Numbered from the stretch's first letter, positions 33,527-43,203 are shown. The stretch: 53,160 nt of DNA from Aureimonas sp. ME7 (GCF_903970965.1 NZ_CAJCKW010000017.1:1-53160); one strand, 5' to 3'. Notes: a model not told the origin generated them from the letters alone. Made by a program: numbers and translations.

Positions 33527-34792
33527 ATGTCGCTAGCCGACGCGTCGGCCATGATCGATGCGACCCTGGATCGGGCGGTGGCCGATCTCGAGCGGATGAT
33601 CGCGATCGATACGCGCTTCCCGCCGGGCGAAGGCTACGGGGCCTTCGCGACCCTGATGGAAGACCTCCTCGCGCCGCTCGATCTCGAAACCGAACGGGTC
33701 GAGGTTCCCGAGGCGCTCTGGTTCGTGCCGCGCGGGCCCGCGTCCGGGCCGCGCGTCAATCTGCTTGCCGAAGGACGGGGCGATCGTCCGGTCTGCAGCC
33801 TCTACTTCCATGTCGATACGGTCTGCGCGGCGAACGGCTGGCAGCGCGATCCGTTGCGCCTCACCGAGGAGGACGGCGTTCTCTACGGGCTCGGCGCCGC
33901 CGACATGAAGGGCGCGATCGCGGCCGCCGTCCATGCCCTGCGCTGCGCGAAGGCGCTGGGCCTGCCGCTCGCCTATCGCCCGCAGCTCCTGCTGTGCACA
34001 GACGAGGAAGGCGGGCTTCATCCCGGCATCCGCTATCTCGCCGACGAAGGCCGGATCACGGGCCACCTCCTGAACTTCAACGGCTCGGCCACCCCGCGCA
34101 TCTGGGGCGGCTGCTTCGGCAGCTTCAACCTGCAGGTCACGGTGGAAGGGGTGGCCGCCCATGCCGCCGACCGTTCGGCTGGAGGCATCAACGCCATCGA
34201 GGCGGCCTTGCCGATGATGCAGGCTGTGCAGGACCTCCGGCCGGAGGTCGCGGCCCAGGTGTCCGCGCTGCCGCCGCCGCCGGGTGCCGCGCCGCTCGCC
34301 GCCCAGATCGCGATCACGGTGGCGAACGGGGGCACCTGCGGCGGGCAGGTTCCCGATCGCTTCACCTTTCTCGTGTCGCGGCGCTATGCGCCCGAAGAGT
34401 GCTTCGAGACGGCGCGCGAACGCATCGAAGCGGTGGTCCGGGCGGCGGCTCCCGAGGGTGCGACGATCCATTTCGACCTCATCGGACACTTGACGCCGAC
34501 CGCCGATCCGGAAGGGCCGCACCTGCCGCGCTGGCTGCGCGCAGTCGGTGACGGCTTCGGCTACCGGGCGGACGAGTTCGTGAAATACGCCGCCGCCAGC
34601 GCCTCCGACACAGGCTATGCGCAAGCGTCCGGCGCCGTTCGCGAGGCCATCCTCGGCGGGCTGATCCGCCCGACCTCCAACGCCCACGGCGCCGAGGAGC
34701 ACACGACGCGGGCCGACCTCGCCGCCCTGTCGAAGACGATCCTCCTTTACCTCGCCCGCGACTTCGCGCCCGAACTCAATCCGGACCTTTGA
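33527..34792 (+). CDS. M20-family metallopeptidase/amidohydrolase
   Basis: 421 residues from ATG 33527, preceded by AGGGGAG at 8 nt; the frame opens earlier at 33467, but that would extend into the operator region. Di-zinc centre residues: His95 and its Asp (YFHVDTV), bridging Asp126 (GAADMKGA), the Glu160-Glu161 pair (TDEEGG), and the late His in SNAHGAEEHT. The usual GEPT segment is replaced by FNGSATPR, so one ligand may differ. Family reactions: removal of N-acyl, N-succinyl or C-terminal groups from amino acids and dipeptides. It starts the operon that continues with a peptide-type importer 18 bp downstream, so it probably processes the imported compound in the cytoplasm. Confidence 0.87.
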   Translation: MSLADASAMIDATLDRAVADLERMIAIDTRFPPGEGYGAFATLMEDLLAPLDLETERVEVPEALWFVPRGPASGPRVNLLAEGRGDRPVCSLYFHVDTVCAANGWQRDPLRLTEEDGVLYGLGAADMKGAIAAAVHALRCAKALGLPLAYRPQLLLCTDEEGGLHPGIRYLADEGRITGHLLNFNGSATPRIWGGCFGSFNLQVTVEGVAAHAADRSAGGINAIEAALPMMQAVQDLRPEVAAQVSALPPPPGAAPLAAQIAITVANGGTCGGQVPDRFTFLVSRRYAPEECFETARERIEAVVRAAAPEGATIHFDLIGHLTPTADPEGPHLPRWLRAVGDGFGYRADEFVKYAAASASDTGYAQASGAVREAILGGLIRPTSNAHGAEEHTTRADLAALSKTILLYLARDFAPELNPDL

Positions 34793-34809
34793 TCCTCCAG
34801 GAGCTCCCC

Positions 34810-36369
34810 ATGTCGATCAACCGTCGTGCCTTCCTCCGAAGCAGCGTCGCCGCGCTCGCCGTCGGCATCGCCCTGCCGCAGATCGCCTTTGCGCAAGAGA
34901 AGGCGGAAGCCGGTGGCACCTTGCGCGTGGCGGTGGACCAGGCGATCAGCGTGATCCATCCGCTCCTGACGCGGGTGAACCCGGAATACCTGGCGGTGGA
35001 GCTTCTGTATTCCGGGCTGACGCGTCTCGGGCTCGACATGCAGGCCGAGCCCGATCTCGCCACCGAGTGGACCCCCAACGACGACCTGACGGTGTGGACC
35101 TTCACCTTGCGCGAGGGCGTCACCTTCCACGATGGAAGCCCCTGCACGGCCGAGGATGCCGCCGTGACCTTCCGGGCGATCCTCGATCCGGCCACCGCCT
35201 CGCCCGCGCGCAACAATGTCGGCCCGATCGAGACGGTCGAGGCGGTGGACGCCCGGACGCTGCGCTTCACCCTGTCGACGCCCTATGCCGACCTGCCGGT
35301 GGCGCTGGCCTACAACAACGCCCGGATCGTTCCCGCCGCCGTGGTGTCGGTCGATCTGCAGAGCCTGCGCCTCAAGGCGAACGGCACCGGGCCGTTCAAG
35401 CTCGTGTCCTACGAGCCCGACCGTCTCCTGGTGGTGGAGCGCAATCCCGACTACTACGATCCCGAGCGCCCCTATCTCGACCGGATCGAACTCCACGTCT
35501 TCCCCGATCTCGGCGCGCAGGTGTCCTCGCTTCTCGCCGGCGACATCGACATGGTGTCCACCGTCGAGCCGAACGACTTCCTGCGCCTGGAGGGCCAGGA
35601 CGGGATCGACACGCTGCGCTCCGCCTCCGGTCAGTTCTGCAACGTCAACTTCGGCACCGACATCGCGCCCTTCAACGACGTGCGCGTGCGCAAGGCGCTG
35701 GCGCTCACGATCGATCGCGAGGCGATGGTCGACTTCATGACCGAGGGCTTCGGCACCAAGGGCAACGACACGCCGCTGAACGCGTCCTATCCGTTCTTCG
35801 AGGCGCTGACGCAGCGCGAGAAGAACATCGAGGAGGCCAAGGCGCTTCTGGCCGAGGCCGGCTTCCCCGACGGCTTCACGGCCGAGCTCGTCGCCTCCGA
35901 CCGCCCCGCCATCCGCACCCAGCTCGCCGTGGCGCTGAAGGAGATGGCGCAGGAAGCCGGCATCACGATCAACGTCAACACCATGCCGCATGCGACCTAT
36001 CTCGATCAGGTCTGGACCAAGGGCGCCTTCTATGTCGGCTTCTACAACATGCAGCCGACGCCGGACGGCATCCTGAAGCTCCTCTTCACCTCCGACGCCG
36101 CCTGGAACGAGACGCGCTGGAACAACAAGGCCTTCGACGAGCTGGTGGCCAAGGCGCGCGCGGTGGCCGACAAGGCCGAGCGCACCCGGCTTTATACGCA
36201 GGCCCAACAGCTGATGCACGACGACGTGCCCTCGCTGATCCCGGCCTTCTTCGACGTCCTGGGCGCCAAGCGCAGCTGGTTGCAGGGCTACGAGATCCAC
36301 CCGCGCGCCTCCGTGTTCCGGCTGGACTTCGCCTGGCTAGGGCCCGACGCCCCGACCCGCAAGGCTTGA
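34810..36369 (+). CDS. Peptide/opine-type ABC importer, periplasmic binding protein (SBP family 5)
   Basis: 519 residues from ATG 34810 (GGAG 9 nt upstream). Signal peptide with twin arginines, INRRAFLRSSVAALAVG, likely cleaved after AFA near residue 28, so Tat export is possible. The DppA/OppA fold is shown by LATEWTPNDDLTVWTFTLREGVTFHDGSPCTAEDA, GTGPFKLVSYEPDRL, VRKALALTIDRE and the C-terminal PEERTRLYTQAQQ-like region (AERTRLYTQAQQLMHDD). Binds di- or oligopeptides, opines or similar solutes; ligand unknown. Second gene of the M20-SBP-permease-permease-ATPase-M20-M24 operon. Confidence 0.92.
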   Translation: MSINRRAFLRSSVAALAVGIALPQIAFAQEKAEAGGTLRVAVDQAISVIHPLLTRVNPEYLAVELLYSGLTRLGLDMQAEPDLATEWTPNDDLTVWTFTLREGVTFHDGSPCTAEDAAVTFRAILDPATASPARNNVGPIETVEAVDARTLRFTLSTPYADLPVALAYNNARIVPAAVVSVDLQSLRLKANGTGPFKLVSYEPDRLLVVERNPDYYDPERPYLDRIELHVFPDLGAQVSSLLAGDIDMVSTVEPNDFLRLEGQDGIDTLRSASGQFCNVNFGTDIAPFNDVRVRKALALTIDREAMVDFMTEGFGTKGNDTPLNASYPFFEALTQREKNIEEAKALLAEAGFPDGFTAELVASDRPAIRTQLAVALKEMAQEAGITINVNTMPHATYLDQVWTKGAFYVGFYNMQPTPDGILKLLFTSDAAWNETRWNNKAFDELVAKARAVADKAERTRLYTQAQQLMHDDVPSLIPAFFDVLGAKRSWLQGYEIHPRASVFRLDFAWLGPDAPTRKA

Positions 36370-36492
36370 GTCCCGCGGTTTCGCGGAAGCCGGCACTCTT
36401 GGGTTGCCGGCTCCCGCGAGACGCCATGAAAACGCTTCGCCCGTTCGGCCGGGAAGGACTTGTCCGCCCGCCATCATAGGAGCCGCCCCGAC

Positions 36493-37440
36493 GTGTCAGC
36501 CAGCTATCTCCTCAAACGTGTCGCGTTGACCTTCTATACGCTGGTCGTCGTCTCGCTTCTGGTCTTCGCCATCACGCAGGTCCTGCCGGCCGACGCGGCG
36601 GTGATGATGCTGGGCGAGAACGCCACGAGGGAAGCGCTCGACGCCCTGCGCCAGACCATGGGGCTGAACGACCCGGTATGGATGCAGTACCTCCACTGGG
36701 CGGGCGGCGTCCTCCAGGGCGATTTCGGCATCTCGCTGCGCACCGGCCAGCCCGTCGGCCCCGCCCTGTTCTCGGCGCTCGGCACGTCCTTGACGCTGGC
36801 CGCCTTCGCGCTCGTCTTCATGCTGATCCTGGCGGTTCCGATGGGCATCGTGGCGGCGGTGCGCCGGGGCAAGGTCGCCGATCTCCTCGTCGGCTTCGTA
36901 TCCTATGTCGGCGTGTCGCTCCCCGAATTCGTGACCGCGACGCTCGCCGTGCTCTTTCTCGCCGACTGGTGGAAGCTCCTGCCGCCGGCCGGCTACGTTC
37001 CGCTGACCGAGGACCTCTGGGGCGGCCTTCAGCGCCTCGTTCTGCCGGTTCTCGTCGTGTCGGTGATGATGATCGCCCACGTGTCGCGCATGGTACGCTC
37101 CGAGCTCGTCGACGTGCTCCACACCGACTACATCAGAGCCGCCCGGCTCAAGGGCCTTGCCCCGCGGCGCGTCCTGTTTCGCCACGGACTGCGCAACGCC
37201 CTCCTGCCGACGATCACCATCGTCGCGCTCGACGTCGGCTACCTCCTCGGCGGCGTGATCGTGGTGGAGGAGATCTTTTCCATTCCCGGCATCGGCCGCG
37301 CGCTGATGTCGGCGATCCAGGCCCGCGACCTGCCGGTGATCCAGGCCGGCGTGATGATCATGGCCGCCACCTACGCGCTCGTGAACTTCGCGGCCGACCT
37401 CGCCTACGCCTCGCTCGACAAGAGGATCCAGTATGACTGA
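36493..37440 (+). CDS. Peptide-type ABC importer permease (DppB-like)
   Basis: 315 residues from GTG 36493, which has AGGAG 10 nt upstream and gives the usual DppB start ASYLLKRVALTFYTLVVVSLLVFAITQVLPADAA. Six membrane helices expected. Family marks: LGLNDPVWMQYLHW-like segment (MGLNDPVWMQYLHW), GDFGISLRTGQPV, and the EAA loop RAARLKGLAPRRVLFRHGLRNALLP, followed by LGGVIVVEEIFSIPGIGRAL. It pairs with the DppC-like permease, whose start overlaps its end by 8 bp. Nothing unusual beyond the GTG start. Confidence 0.93.
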   Translation: MSASYLLKRVALTFYTLVVVSLLVFAITQVLPADAAVMMLGENATREALDALRQTMGLNDPVWMQYLHWAGGVLQGDFGISLRTGQPVGPALFSALGTSLTLAAFALVFMLILAVPMGIVAAVRRGKVADLLVGFVSYVGVSLPEFVTATLAVLFLADWWKLLPPAGYVPLTEDLWGGLQRLVLPVLVVSVMMIAHVSRMVRSELVDVLHTDYIRAARLKGLAPRRVLFRHGLRNALLPTITIVALDVGYLLGGVIVVEEIFSIPGIGRALMSAIQARDLPVIQAGVMIMAATYALVNFAADLAYASLDKRIQYD

Positions 37441-38257
37441 GTTTTGGCGCCGTCTCCTGCGCACGCCGCAGGGGCTTCTGGGCTGCGCGATCGTCGGCCT
37501 GGTTCTCGTGGCGGTGGTGGCCGGCGGCTGGCTGACGCCCTACGGCGCGAGCGACATGCAGGCACTCGCGCGCTACAAGGCGCCTTCCGCCCAGCATTGG
37601 CTCGGAACCGACCAGTACGGGCGCGACATCCTCAGCCGGCTTCTGGCGGGCGCGCGCTCCACCGTGGTGATGGCGGTGGTGGCGACGGTCGTCGGCACGC
37701 TCGGCGGCGCGGTGCTGGGCACCGGCTCGGCCTATCTCGGCGGACGGGCGGACGAGTTCATCATGCGCACGGTGGACGCAGTGATGGCGATTCCCTCGCT
37801 GCTCCTGGCGCTTCTCGTCGTATCGCTTCTCGGCTCGAATGCCGCCAACGCGCTTCTGGCCATCTCGATCGCCTTTGTGCCCAGCATGGCGCGCATCAGC
37901 CGCTCGGTCGCCTTGACCGTGCGCAAGCAGGACTATGTCAGCGCCGCCGTCGCGCGCGGGGAGGGCGCCGGCTACATCGTCTGGCGCGAGATGCTACCCA
38001 ACGTCGCGGCGCCCATCGTGGTGGAGATGACGATCCGCGTATCCTTCGCGGTGATGCTGTTCGCCACCTTGTCGTTTCTCGGGCTCGGCGCCCAGCCGCC
38101 GGCGCCCGACTGGGGGCTGATGGTTTCGGAGGCGCGCCAGTTCCTCCATCGCTCGCCCTGGATCCTCGTGTGGCCGAGCGCGGCCATCGCGATCACCGCC
38201 ATCGGCTTCAACCTCCTGGGCGACGGGCTTCGCGATGCCCTGAACCCACGCACGTGA
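37433..38257 (+). CDS. Peptide-type ABC importer permease (DppC-like)
   Basis: 274 residues, overlapping dppB by 8 bp. Typical DppC sequence: N-terminal TM, HWLGTDQYGRDILSRLLAGARSTVVMAVVATVVG, DAVMAIPSLLLALLVVSLLG, the EAA loop AAVARGEGAGYIVWREMLPNVAAPIVV, and GLGAQPPAPDWGLMVSEARQFLHRSPW near the end. Forms the inner-membrane channel with the DppB-like protein. Followed after 11 bp by the fused ATPase gene. Confidence 0.94.
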   Translation: MTEFWRRLLRTPQGLLGCAIVGLVLVAVVAGGWLTPYGASDMQALARYKAPSAQHWLGTDQYGRDILSRLLAGARSTVVMAVVATVVGTLGGAVLGTGSAYLGGRADEFIMRTVDAVMAIPSLLLALLVVSLLGSNAANALLAISIAFVPSMARISRSVALTVRKQDYVSAAVARGEGAGYIVWREMLPNVAAPIVVEMTIRVSFAVMLFATLSFLGLGAQPPAPDWGLMVSEARQFLHRSPWILVWPSAAIAITAIGFNLLGDGLRDALNPRT

Positions 38258-38268
38258 GGGCGGACGCC

Positions 38269-39921
38269 ATGACCCTCGAAACCAAGCCGGTGCTGTCGAT
38301 CGAGAACTATTCGCTGGCCTATCGCACGGGCGGCGGCCGGGTCGAGGTGCTGAAGGGCATCGACCTGGCCATCGGCCGCGGCGAGATCGTCGGGCTGGTG
38401 GGCGAAAGCGGCTCGGGCAAGTCGAGCCTGGCCAGCGCCGTTCTGCGCCACCTTCCCGGCAACGCGGAGGAAAACGACGGCCGGATCCGACTCGGCGACA
38501 CCGACCTGCGGGCGCAAGGCGAGCGGGCGATGTCCGACATTCGCGGGCGCCGCATCGCCATGGTGTTCCAGGATCCGGCGACCTCGCTCAACCCGACGCT
38601 GCGGCTCGGCGAGCAACTGGCGGAGGTGCTCGTGCGTCACCGGCGCCTGACTTGGTCGCAGGCCTGGCGCGAGGGCGAGGCGCGGCTCGCCCATGTCGGG
38701 CTGAAGACGCCGGCGGAGATGATGCGGCGCTTTCCGCACGAAGTGTCGGGCGGCGAGAAGCAGCGCGTGGTGATCGCCACCGCCTTTGCCTGCAACCCGG
38801 AGCTCATCGTCTTCGACGAGCCCACCACGGCGCTCGACGTCATCACCGCGCGCCAGATCCTCGACCTCTTCGCCGCGCTCCAGGCGGAAACCGGCGTCGC
38901 CTCGCTCTACATCTCCCACGATCTGGCGCTCCTGTCGCAGACGGCAGGCCGGGTCGCGGTTCTCCAGAAGGGCACCATCGTCGAGACCGGCGAGACCGGC
39001 GCCTTGTTCCGTGCGCCTGCCCATCCCTACACCCGAGCCCTGATCGAGGCTGTGCCCCGGCCCGAGCGCTCCTTGGTCGAGCCTGTCCTCAACACAGCCG
39101 TCGAGCCGCTGGTGAAGATCCGCGACCTGTCGGTCCATTACGGCCGCCGGACGCTTCTCGATTCTCTCCTGCGGCGCGAGCCGGAGCGGGTGGCGGGCAA
39201 CCGGGCGATCACGCTCGACATCCGTTCCGGCGAGGTGCTCGGCGTTGTGGGCGAAAGCGGCTCGGGCAAGTCGACGCTCGCCAAGGCGATGACGGGTCTC
39301 AACCGCTTCGAGGGGGCGATCGAGTTCGACGGGAAACGGATCGGCGGCCTTGCCGACATGGACCGGCGCTATCGCCGCGACGTGCAGATCGTCTTCCAGC
39401 ACCCGGACGCCTCGCTCAACCCGCGCCAGAAGATTTCCGAGATCCTGTCGCGCCCGATCAAGCTCTACGGGTCCGCGGACAAGACCCCGGCGCGCCAGCG
39501 CATCGCCGCCATGCTGGAGCGCGTCCGGCTGCCGGTCGGCCATATCGACCGCTATCCCCACCAGCTTTCGGGCGGCGAGAAGCAGCGCATCGCGATCGCG
39601 CGCGCCTTTCTGGCGAACCCGCGCCTTGTGATCTGCGACGAGATCACCTCGGCACTGGACGTTTCGGTTCAGGCGTCGGTGATCGAGCTTCTGATAGAGC
39701 TGCACCGCGAAACCGGCGCGGCCTTCGTCTTCATCACGCATGACATCAACCTCGTGCGCCAGATCGCTCATCGCATCGCGGTGATGTATCGCGGCGATCT
39801 CGTCGAGATCGCGGAAACGTCTGACATCGCCGATCCCGAGCGACGGCCTTACACGCGCGAACTCCTGGCGGCCGTCACGTCGCCCGCCTCGACCCCCGGC
39901 GCCGATCGCGCGCCGTCCTGA
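38269..39921 (+). CDS. Peptide-type ABC importer ATPase, two fused domains (DppD-DppF)
   Basis: 550 residues from ATG 38269; the frame is open upstream only as shadow of the permease gene. Two complete ATPase domains in tandem. Domain 1 has Walker A GLVGESGSGKSS, Q-loop VFQDPATSLNPTL, signature VSGGEKQRVVIA and Walker B LIVFDEPTTALD. Domain 2 (from about 285) has GVVGESGSGKST, VFQHPDASLNPRQ, LSGGEKQRIAIA and LVICDEITSALD. Both have the switch His (SHDLAL, THDINL). The C-terminal DppD/F extensions after the first domain are short. Fused versions replace the usual DppD plus DppF pair. Note Ile for Pro after the Walker B Glu in domain 2 (DEI rather than DEP), a common variant. Confidence 0.93.
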   Translation: MTLETKPVLSIENYSLAYRTGGGRVEVLKGIDLAIGRGEIVGLVGESGSGKSSLASAVLRHLPGNAEENDGRIRLGDTDLRAQGERAMSDIRGRRIAMVFQDPATSLNPTLRLGEQLAEVLVRHRRLTWSQAWREGEARLAHVGLKTPAEMMRRFPHEVSGGEKQRVVIATAFACNPELIVFDEPTTALDVITARQILDLFAALQAETGVASLYISHDLALLSQTAGRVAVLQKGTIVETGETGALFRAPAHPYTRALIEAVPRPERSLVEPVLNTAVEPLVKIRDLSVHYGRRTLLDSLLRREPERVAGNRAITLDIRSGEVLGVVGESGSGKSTLAKAMTGLNRFEGAIEFDGKRIGGLADMDRRYRRDVQIVFQHPDASLNPRQKISEILSRPIKLYGSADKTPARQRIAAMLERVRLPVGHIDRYPHQLSGGEKQRIAIARAFLANPRLVICDEITSALDVSVQASVIELLIELHRETGAAFVFITHDINLVRQIAHRIAVMYRGDLVEIAETSDIADPERRPYTRELLAAVTSPASTPGADRAPS

Positions 39922-39978
39922 CCCGTCCAAGGGGGCCTGCGACGGCGCCCCGTCACAGCTTTTTCCGGGAGTTCGTCC

Positions 39979-41217
39979 ATGGACCGCAAAGCGCTTCTCG
40001 AGCGCGTCGACGAGACGGCGTGTCTCGACTTCGTGTCGATGATGGTGAAGCACAAGACCTATTCCGAGACGCCAGGCGAGACCGTCCTCGTCGAGCGGAT
40101 GGTACGGGAGATGCGAAACATCGGCCTCGACGCCGCCGTCCGCCCCTTCGGCGACAAGGGCCGGTGCAACGGCGTCGGCACCTGGGCCGGACAGGGCGGA
40201 GGCCCCAGCCTTCTCTTCAACGGCCATCTCGACACCAACCCGGTGACGGAAGGCTGGACCGTCGATCCCTGGGGCGGCCTCGTCGACGAACGCTTCGTCT
40301 ACGGTATCGGCGTGTCCAACATGAAGGCTTCGGATGCGGCCTGGTTCTGCGCCGTGAAGACGCTGCGCGAAGCCGGCGTCCGGCTGCGTGGCGACGTGAT
40401 CCTCACCTATGTGGTGGGCGAGCTGCAGGGGGGCGTCGGCACCGAGGCGCTCCTGCGCGAGGGCCTGAGGGCGGACTATTTCGTCAACGGCGAGCCGAGC
40501 GACCTCGTGGCCGTGACGATGCACGCGGCGGCCCTCAAGTTCCAGATCGAGCTAACCGGCGACACGCGCCACCTGTCGAAGCGCGAGGCGGCCGTCGATG
40601 CGCTCGCCGCCGGTTGCGACCTCGTGCCCCGGCTCAACGCGATGACCTTTTCGGGCGCGCTCTCGCCCGAGCATGCGTCCGTCAACCGCTGCCATGTCGG
40701 CGTCTTCCGGGGCGCGCTCGGGCGCGAGCTGGAGGAATGGCGCCCGCCCCAGGTCGCGGACTTCTCTGTACTCAAGGGCTCGGCCCGCTACGCGCCCGGC
40801 CAGACGCGCGAAGGGGTGCTCGCCGACATGGAGCGCGAGCTCGAAGCGCTTCGCGGGCGTTTCCCCGGTCTCCGGACGACGCTGATCTCCATGGACACGA
40901 TGGAGGAAAAGGGCCTCGCGCTCATGCCACCCTACGAGGTGCGGCGCGACAGCCCGATCGTGTCGGCGATCAATGCGGCCTACCGCGAGGTGCGCGGCGC
41001 AGAGCAGCCGACCGGCGCCATCACGCCGACCCGGTTCTACGGCTCGGACGCCGGCCATCTCCACGAGCTCGGCGGCATGGAGGGCATCGTGTGCGGCTGC
41101 GGCGGGCGCTACAACACCATGCCCGACGAGCGCGTCGACATCGTGGACTACGTCGACATGATCAAGGTCTACATGCTGACGATCCTCAACGTCTGCGGCG
41201 TCGCCGACGATGCCTGA
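39979..41217 (+). CDS. M20-family hydrolase with altered metal site
   Basis: 412 residues. M20 fold with His83 and Asp85 (FNGHLDTNPV) and a GEPSD segment (Glu172), but the bridging Asp of the family motif is Asn114 (GVSNMKAS) and the conserved Glu pair reads Gly-Glu148-Leu149 (VVGELQGG), so two expected di-zinc ligands are missing. The late region has GSDAGHLHE rather than the usual HxxxE arrangement. It may bind one metal or act by a modified mechanism on a different substrate. Seventh-position context: after the fused ATPase (57 bp) and overlapping the M24 gene by 8 bp. Probably acts on the compound brought in by the importer. Annotated names such as ArgE/DapE should not be taken over. Confidence 0.82.
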   Translation: MDRKALLERVDETACLDFVSMMVKHKTYSETPGETVLVERMVREMRNIGLDAAVRPFGDKGRCNGVGTWAGQGGGPSLLFNGHLDTNPVTEGWTVDPWGGLVDERFVYGIGVSNMKASDAAWFCAVKTLREAGVRLRGDVILTYVVGELQGGVGTEALLREGLRADYFVNGEPSDLVAVTMHAAALKFQIELTGDTRHLSKREAAVDALAAGCDLVPRLNAMTFSGALSPEHASVNRCHVGVFRGALGRELEEWRPPQVADFSVLKGSARYAPGQTREGVLADMERELEALRGRFPGLRTTLISMDTMEEKGLALMPPYEVRRDSPIVSAINAAYREVRGAEQPTGAITPTRFYGSDAGHLHELGGMEGIVCGCGGRYNTMPDERVDIVDYVDMIKVYMLTILNVCGVADDA

Positions 41218-42325
41218 GATCCCATCGGAGTTCGCCTGGCGCGTGGAGAAGGCACGCGTCGCGATGGGACGCGCCGACTGCGATGTGCTCCTCCTCGACA
41301 GCGGCGAAAGCCTCGCCTGGGCAACCGGCTATTCGGTGTCGGAGACGATGTATCGCGCCCTGTTCCTGCCGCGCGAGGGCGAGCCCTGGTTCGTCCTGCG
41401 CGAGCTCGACGCCGTGCCCTGCCGCGAGGGCAGCTGGGTCGGCGACGTCGTCGGCTACCCCGACATGGCGACCCCCGTAAGCGTTATGGCCGGTGAAATG
41501 GCACGGCGCGGCTTCGCCCGTGCGCGGATTGGTGTCGACTTCAACTCGATCAGCTGGAATCCGGCGCGAATGGCTGCCCTGTCCAGCGCCTTGCCGAATG
41601 CGGCCTTCGTGGATCTTCGAGGGCTGACCGACTCGCTGCGCTGGGTGAAGTCGCAGGCCGAGATCGCGCATCTGGCGCGGGCGGCCGCGATCGCCGACCG
41701 GGCGATGGCGGAGGTGGCCGCGCTCCCCCGCGTCGGTCTCACGACGCGCGAAGCGGCCGCGACGGCGGCGGCCAGCTTCCTGCGCAACGGCGCCGATACC
41801 GGCGAGACCGGGCCGATCGTGCGCGGGCGCGGCGACCACGAGTTCCTGCACGGCCTGTTCCGCGCCGAGGCGCTGGCGCCCGGCGACATCCTCCATGTCG
41901 AGCTGATCCCCTGCGTTTCGCGCTACGGCGCGCGGCTGATGCGCCCGATCGTCGTCGGCGAGCCGACGGCGCGCCAAAGGGACGTCGCCCGGCAACTCGT
42001 CGCGTTGCAGGACGCGCAGATCGCGGCGATGAAGCCGGGGACCGTGGCCGCCGACGTCGACCGCATCGTGCGGCAGGGCGTCCTCAATGCGGGACTGCGC
42101 GCCGAGTACGCCAACGTCACCGCCTATACGCTCGGCCTCTACATCCGCACCCCGCGTTCCAGCGACTTCTCGCGCGTCTTCCTGCCCGATCAGACCTGGG
42201 CGTTGGAGGAGAACATGGTCTTCCACGTGTACACATCAGCCGAAGGCCTCGGCTTTTCCGAAACGGTCGTCGTCACCCCATCCGGCGGCAGGCGGCTGAC
42301 GGCGACCCGCAGGGAGATCCTTTGA
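41210..42325 (+). CDS. M24-family (creatinase-like) hydrolase, metal ligands missing
   Basis: 371 residues. N-terminal creatinase domain (about 8-135: DVLLLDSGESLAWATGYSVSETMYRALFLP) and a pita-bread C-terminal domain (from about 150: SQAEIAHLARAAAIADRAM, GDILHVELIPCVSRYGARLMR, PIVVGEPT, ENMVFHVYTSAEGLGFSETVVVT). In Xaa-Pro peptidases the metal site needs Asp, Asp, His, Glu, Glu. Here the first Asp is Glu (HVEL), the second is Arg (GARLMR), so a di-metal site is unlikely. Creatinase and ectoine hydrolase are metal-free members with a similar pattern, so a C-N hydrolase of that type is a better guess than a peptidase. Last gene of the importer operon (8-bp overlap). Confidence 0.82.
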   Translation: MPEIPSEFAWRVEKARVAMGRADCDVLLLDSGESLAWATGYSVSETMYRALFLPREGEPWFVLRELDAVPCREGSWVGDVVGYPDMATPVSVMAGEMARRGFARARIGVDFNSISWNPARMAALSSALPNAAFVDLRGLTDSLRWVKSQAEIAHLARAAAIADRAMAEVAALPRVGLTTREAAATAAASFLRNGADTGETGPIVRGRGDHEFLHGLFRAEALAPGDILHVELIPCVSRYGARLMRPIVVGEPTARQRDVARQLVALQDAQIAAMKPGTVAADVDRIVRQGVLNAGLRAEYANVTAYTLGLYIRTPRSSDFSRVFLPDQTWALEENMVFHVYTSAEGLGFSETVVVTPSGGRRLTATRREIL

Positions 42326-42401
42326 TCTTGAAGCGCCGCAACGGCCGGTCGTTGCGGTGCCCATGCCGGAATGACGGCTATCCCCGGGGAGGGGATGCTC
42401 C

Positions 42402-43130
42402 TTACAGATCGACGCCCTTGGGCAGGATCACGAGGTCGCGGATCGTCACGCCGGGCGATCGCGTCAACATGAAGAGCACCGCCTCGGCGACTTCGCGAAC
42501 CTCCATCAGGCTGTTGGAAGCGCGCGCTTCCTCCAGCTTGGCGGCCGGCCAGTCGTCGATCAGCGGCGTCACGACCGGGCCGGGCGCGACCGCGCCGACG
42601 CGAATGCCGTGCTTGATGACCTGCCGCCGCAGCGTATGGACGAAGGCCTGGATCGCGAACTTGGAGGCCGTATAGATCGGCTCCCAGACCACCGGCACGA
42701 AGCCCGCCACCGAACTCGTCACGATGATGTCGCCGCTTCCCCGCTCGGCCATGTGCGGCAGGACGGCGTGGATCGAACGGAAGGCGGCGTTGACGTTGAG
42801 GTTCAGCATCCGGTCCCAGCTGTCGGGATCGCCCTCGATCACCTCGCCCCCGACATAGGCGCCGGCATTGGCGTGGAAGATGTCGAGGCGGCCCGTCCGT
42901 TCGAGGATGCGGGGCATCATCGCGGAAACGTCGGCGGGGTCCGTCAGATCGACGCGCAGCGCATGGGCGCGGGGGCCGAGCTCGTTGCAGGCGCGGCGTA
43001 GACGGTCCTCGGCGTGGTCGATCAGGACGACCTCGACACCCGCGTCGAGCATGGCGCGCGCGCATTCGAGGCCGATGCCGGACGCAGCGCCCGTGACGGC
43101 GGCGACCTTGCCGGAAAGATCCTGGCTCAT
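42402..43130 (-). CDS. Short-chain dehydrogenase/reductase
   Basis: 242 residues from ATG 43130 ([14 protein letters not shown]); a long upstream open frame is rejected because the Rossmann strand normally starts within 10 residues. NAD(P) motif TGAASGIG (13-20), NAG motif HANAGAYVG, catalytic Ser in VTSSVAG, and YTASK with Tyr and Lys of the active site. Acidic residue after strand 2 (VVLIDHAED) suggests NAD preference. It lies 74 bp after the sugar-importer permease on the same strand and is probably the last gene of that operon, oxidising or reducing the imported polyol or sugar. Substrate unknown. Confidence 0.9.
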   Translation of the reverse strand: MSQDLSGKVAAVTGAASGIGLECARAMLDAGVEVVLIDHAEDRLRRACNELGPRAHALRVDLTDPADVSAMMPRILERTGRLDIFHANAGAYVGGEVIEGDPDSWDRMLNLNVNAAFRSIHAVLPHMAERGSGDIIVTSSVAGFVPVVWEPIYTASKFAIQAFVHTLRRQVIKHGIRVGAVAPGPVVTPLIDDWPAAKLEEARASNSLMEVREVAEAVLFMLTRSPGVTIRDLVILPKGVDL

Positions 43131-43203
43131 GGGGAAGGTTCCTGATGGATGAAGGGCGGCGAGGCGTCCCGCCATGGCGGCGGGACTCGTGGGAAGGCGG
43201 TGT

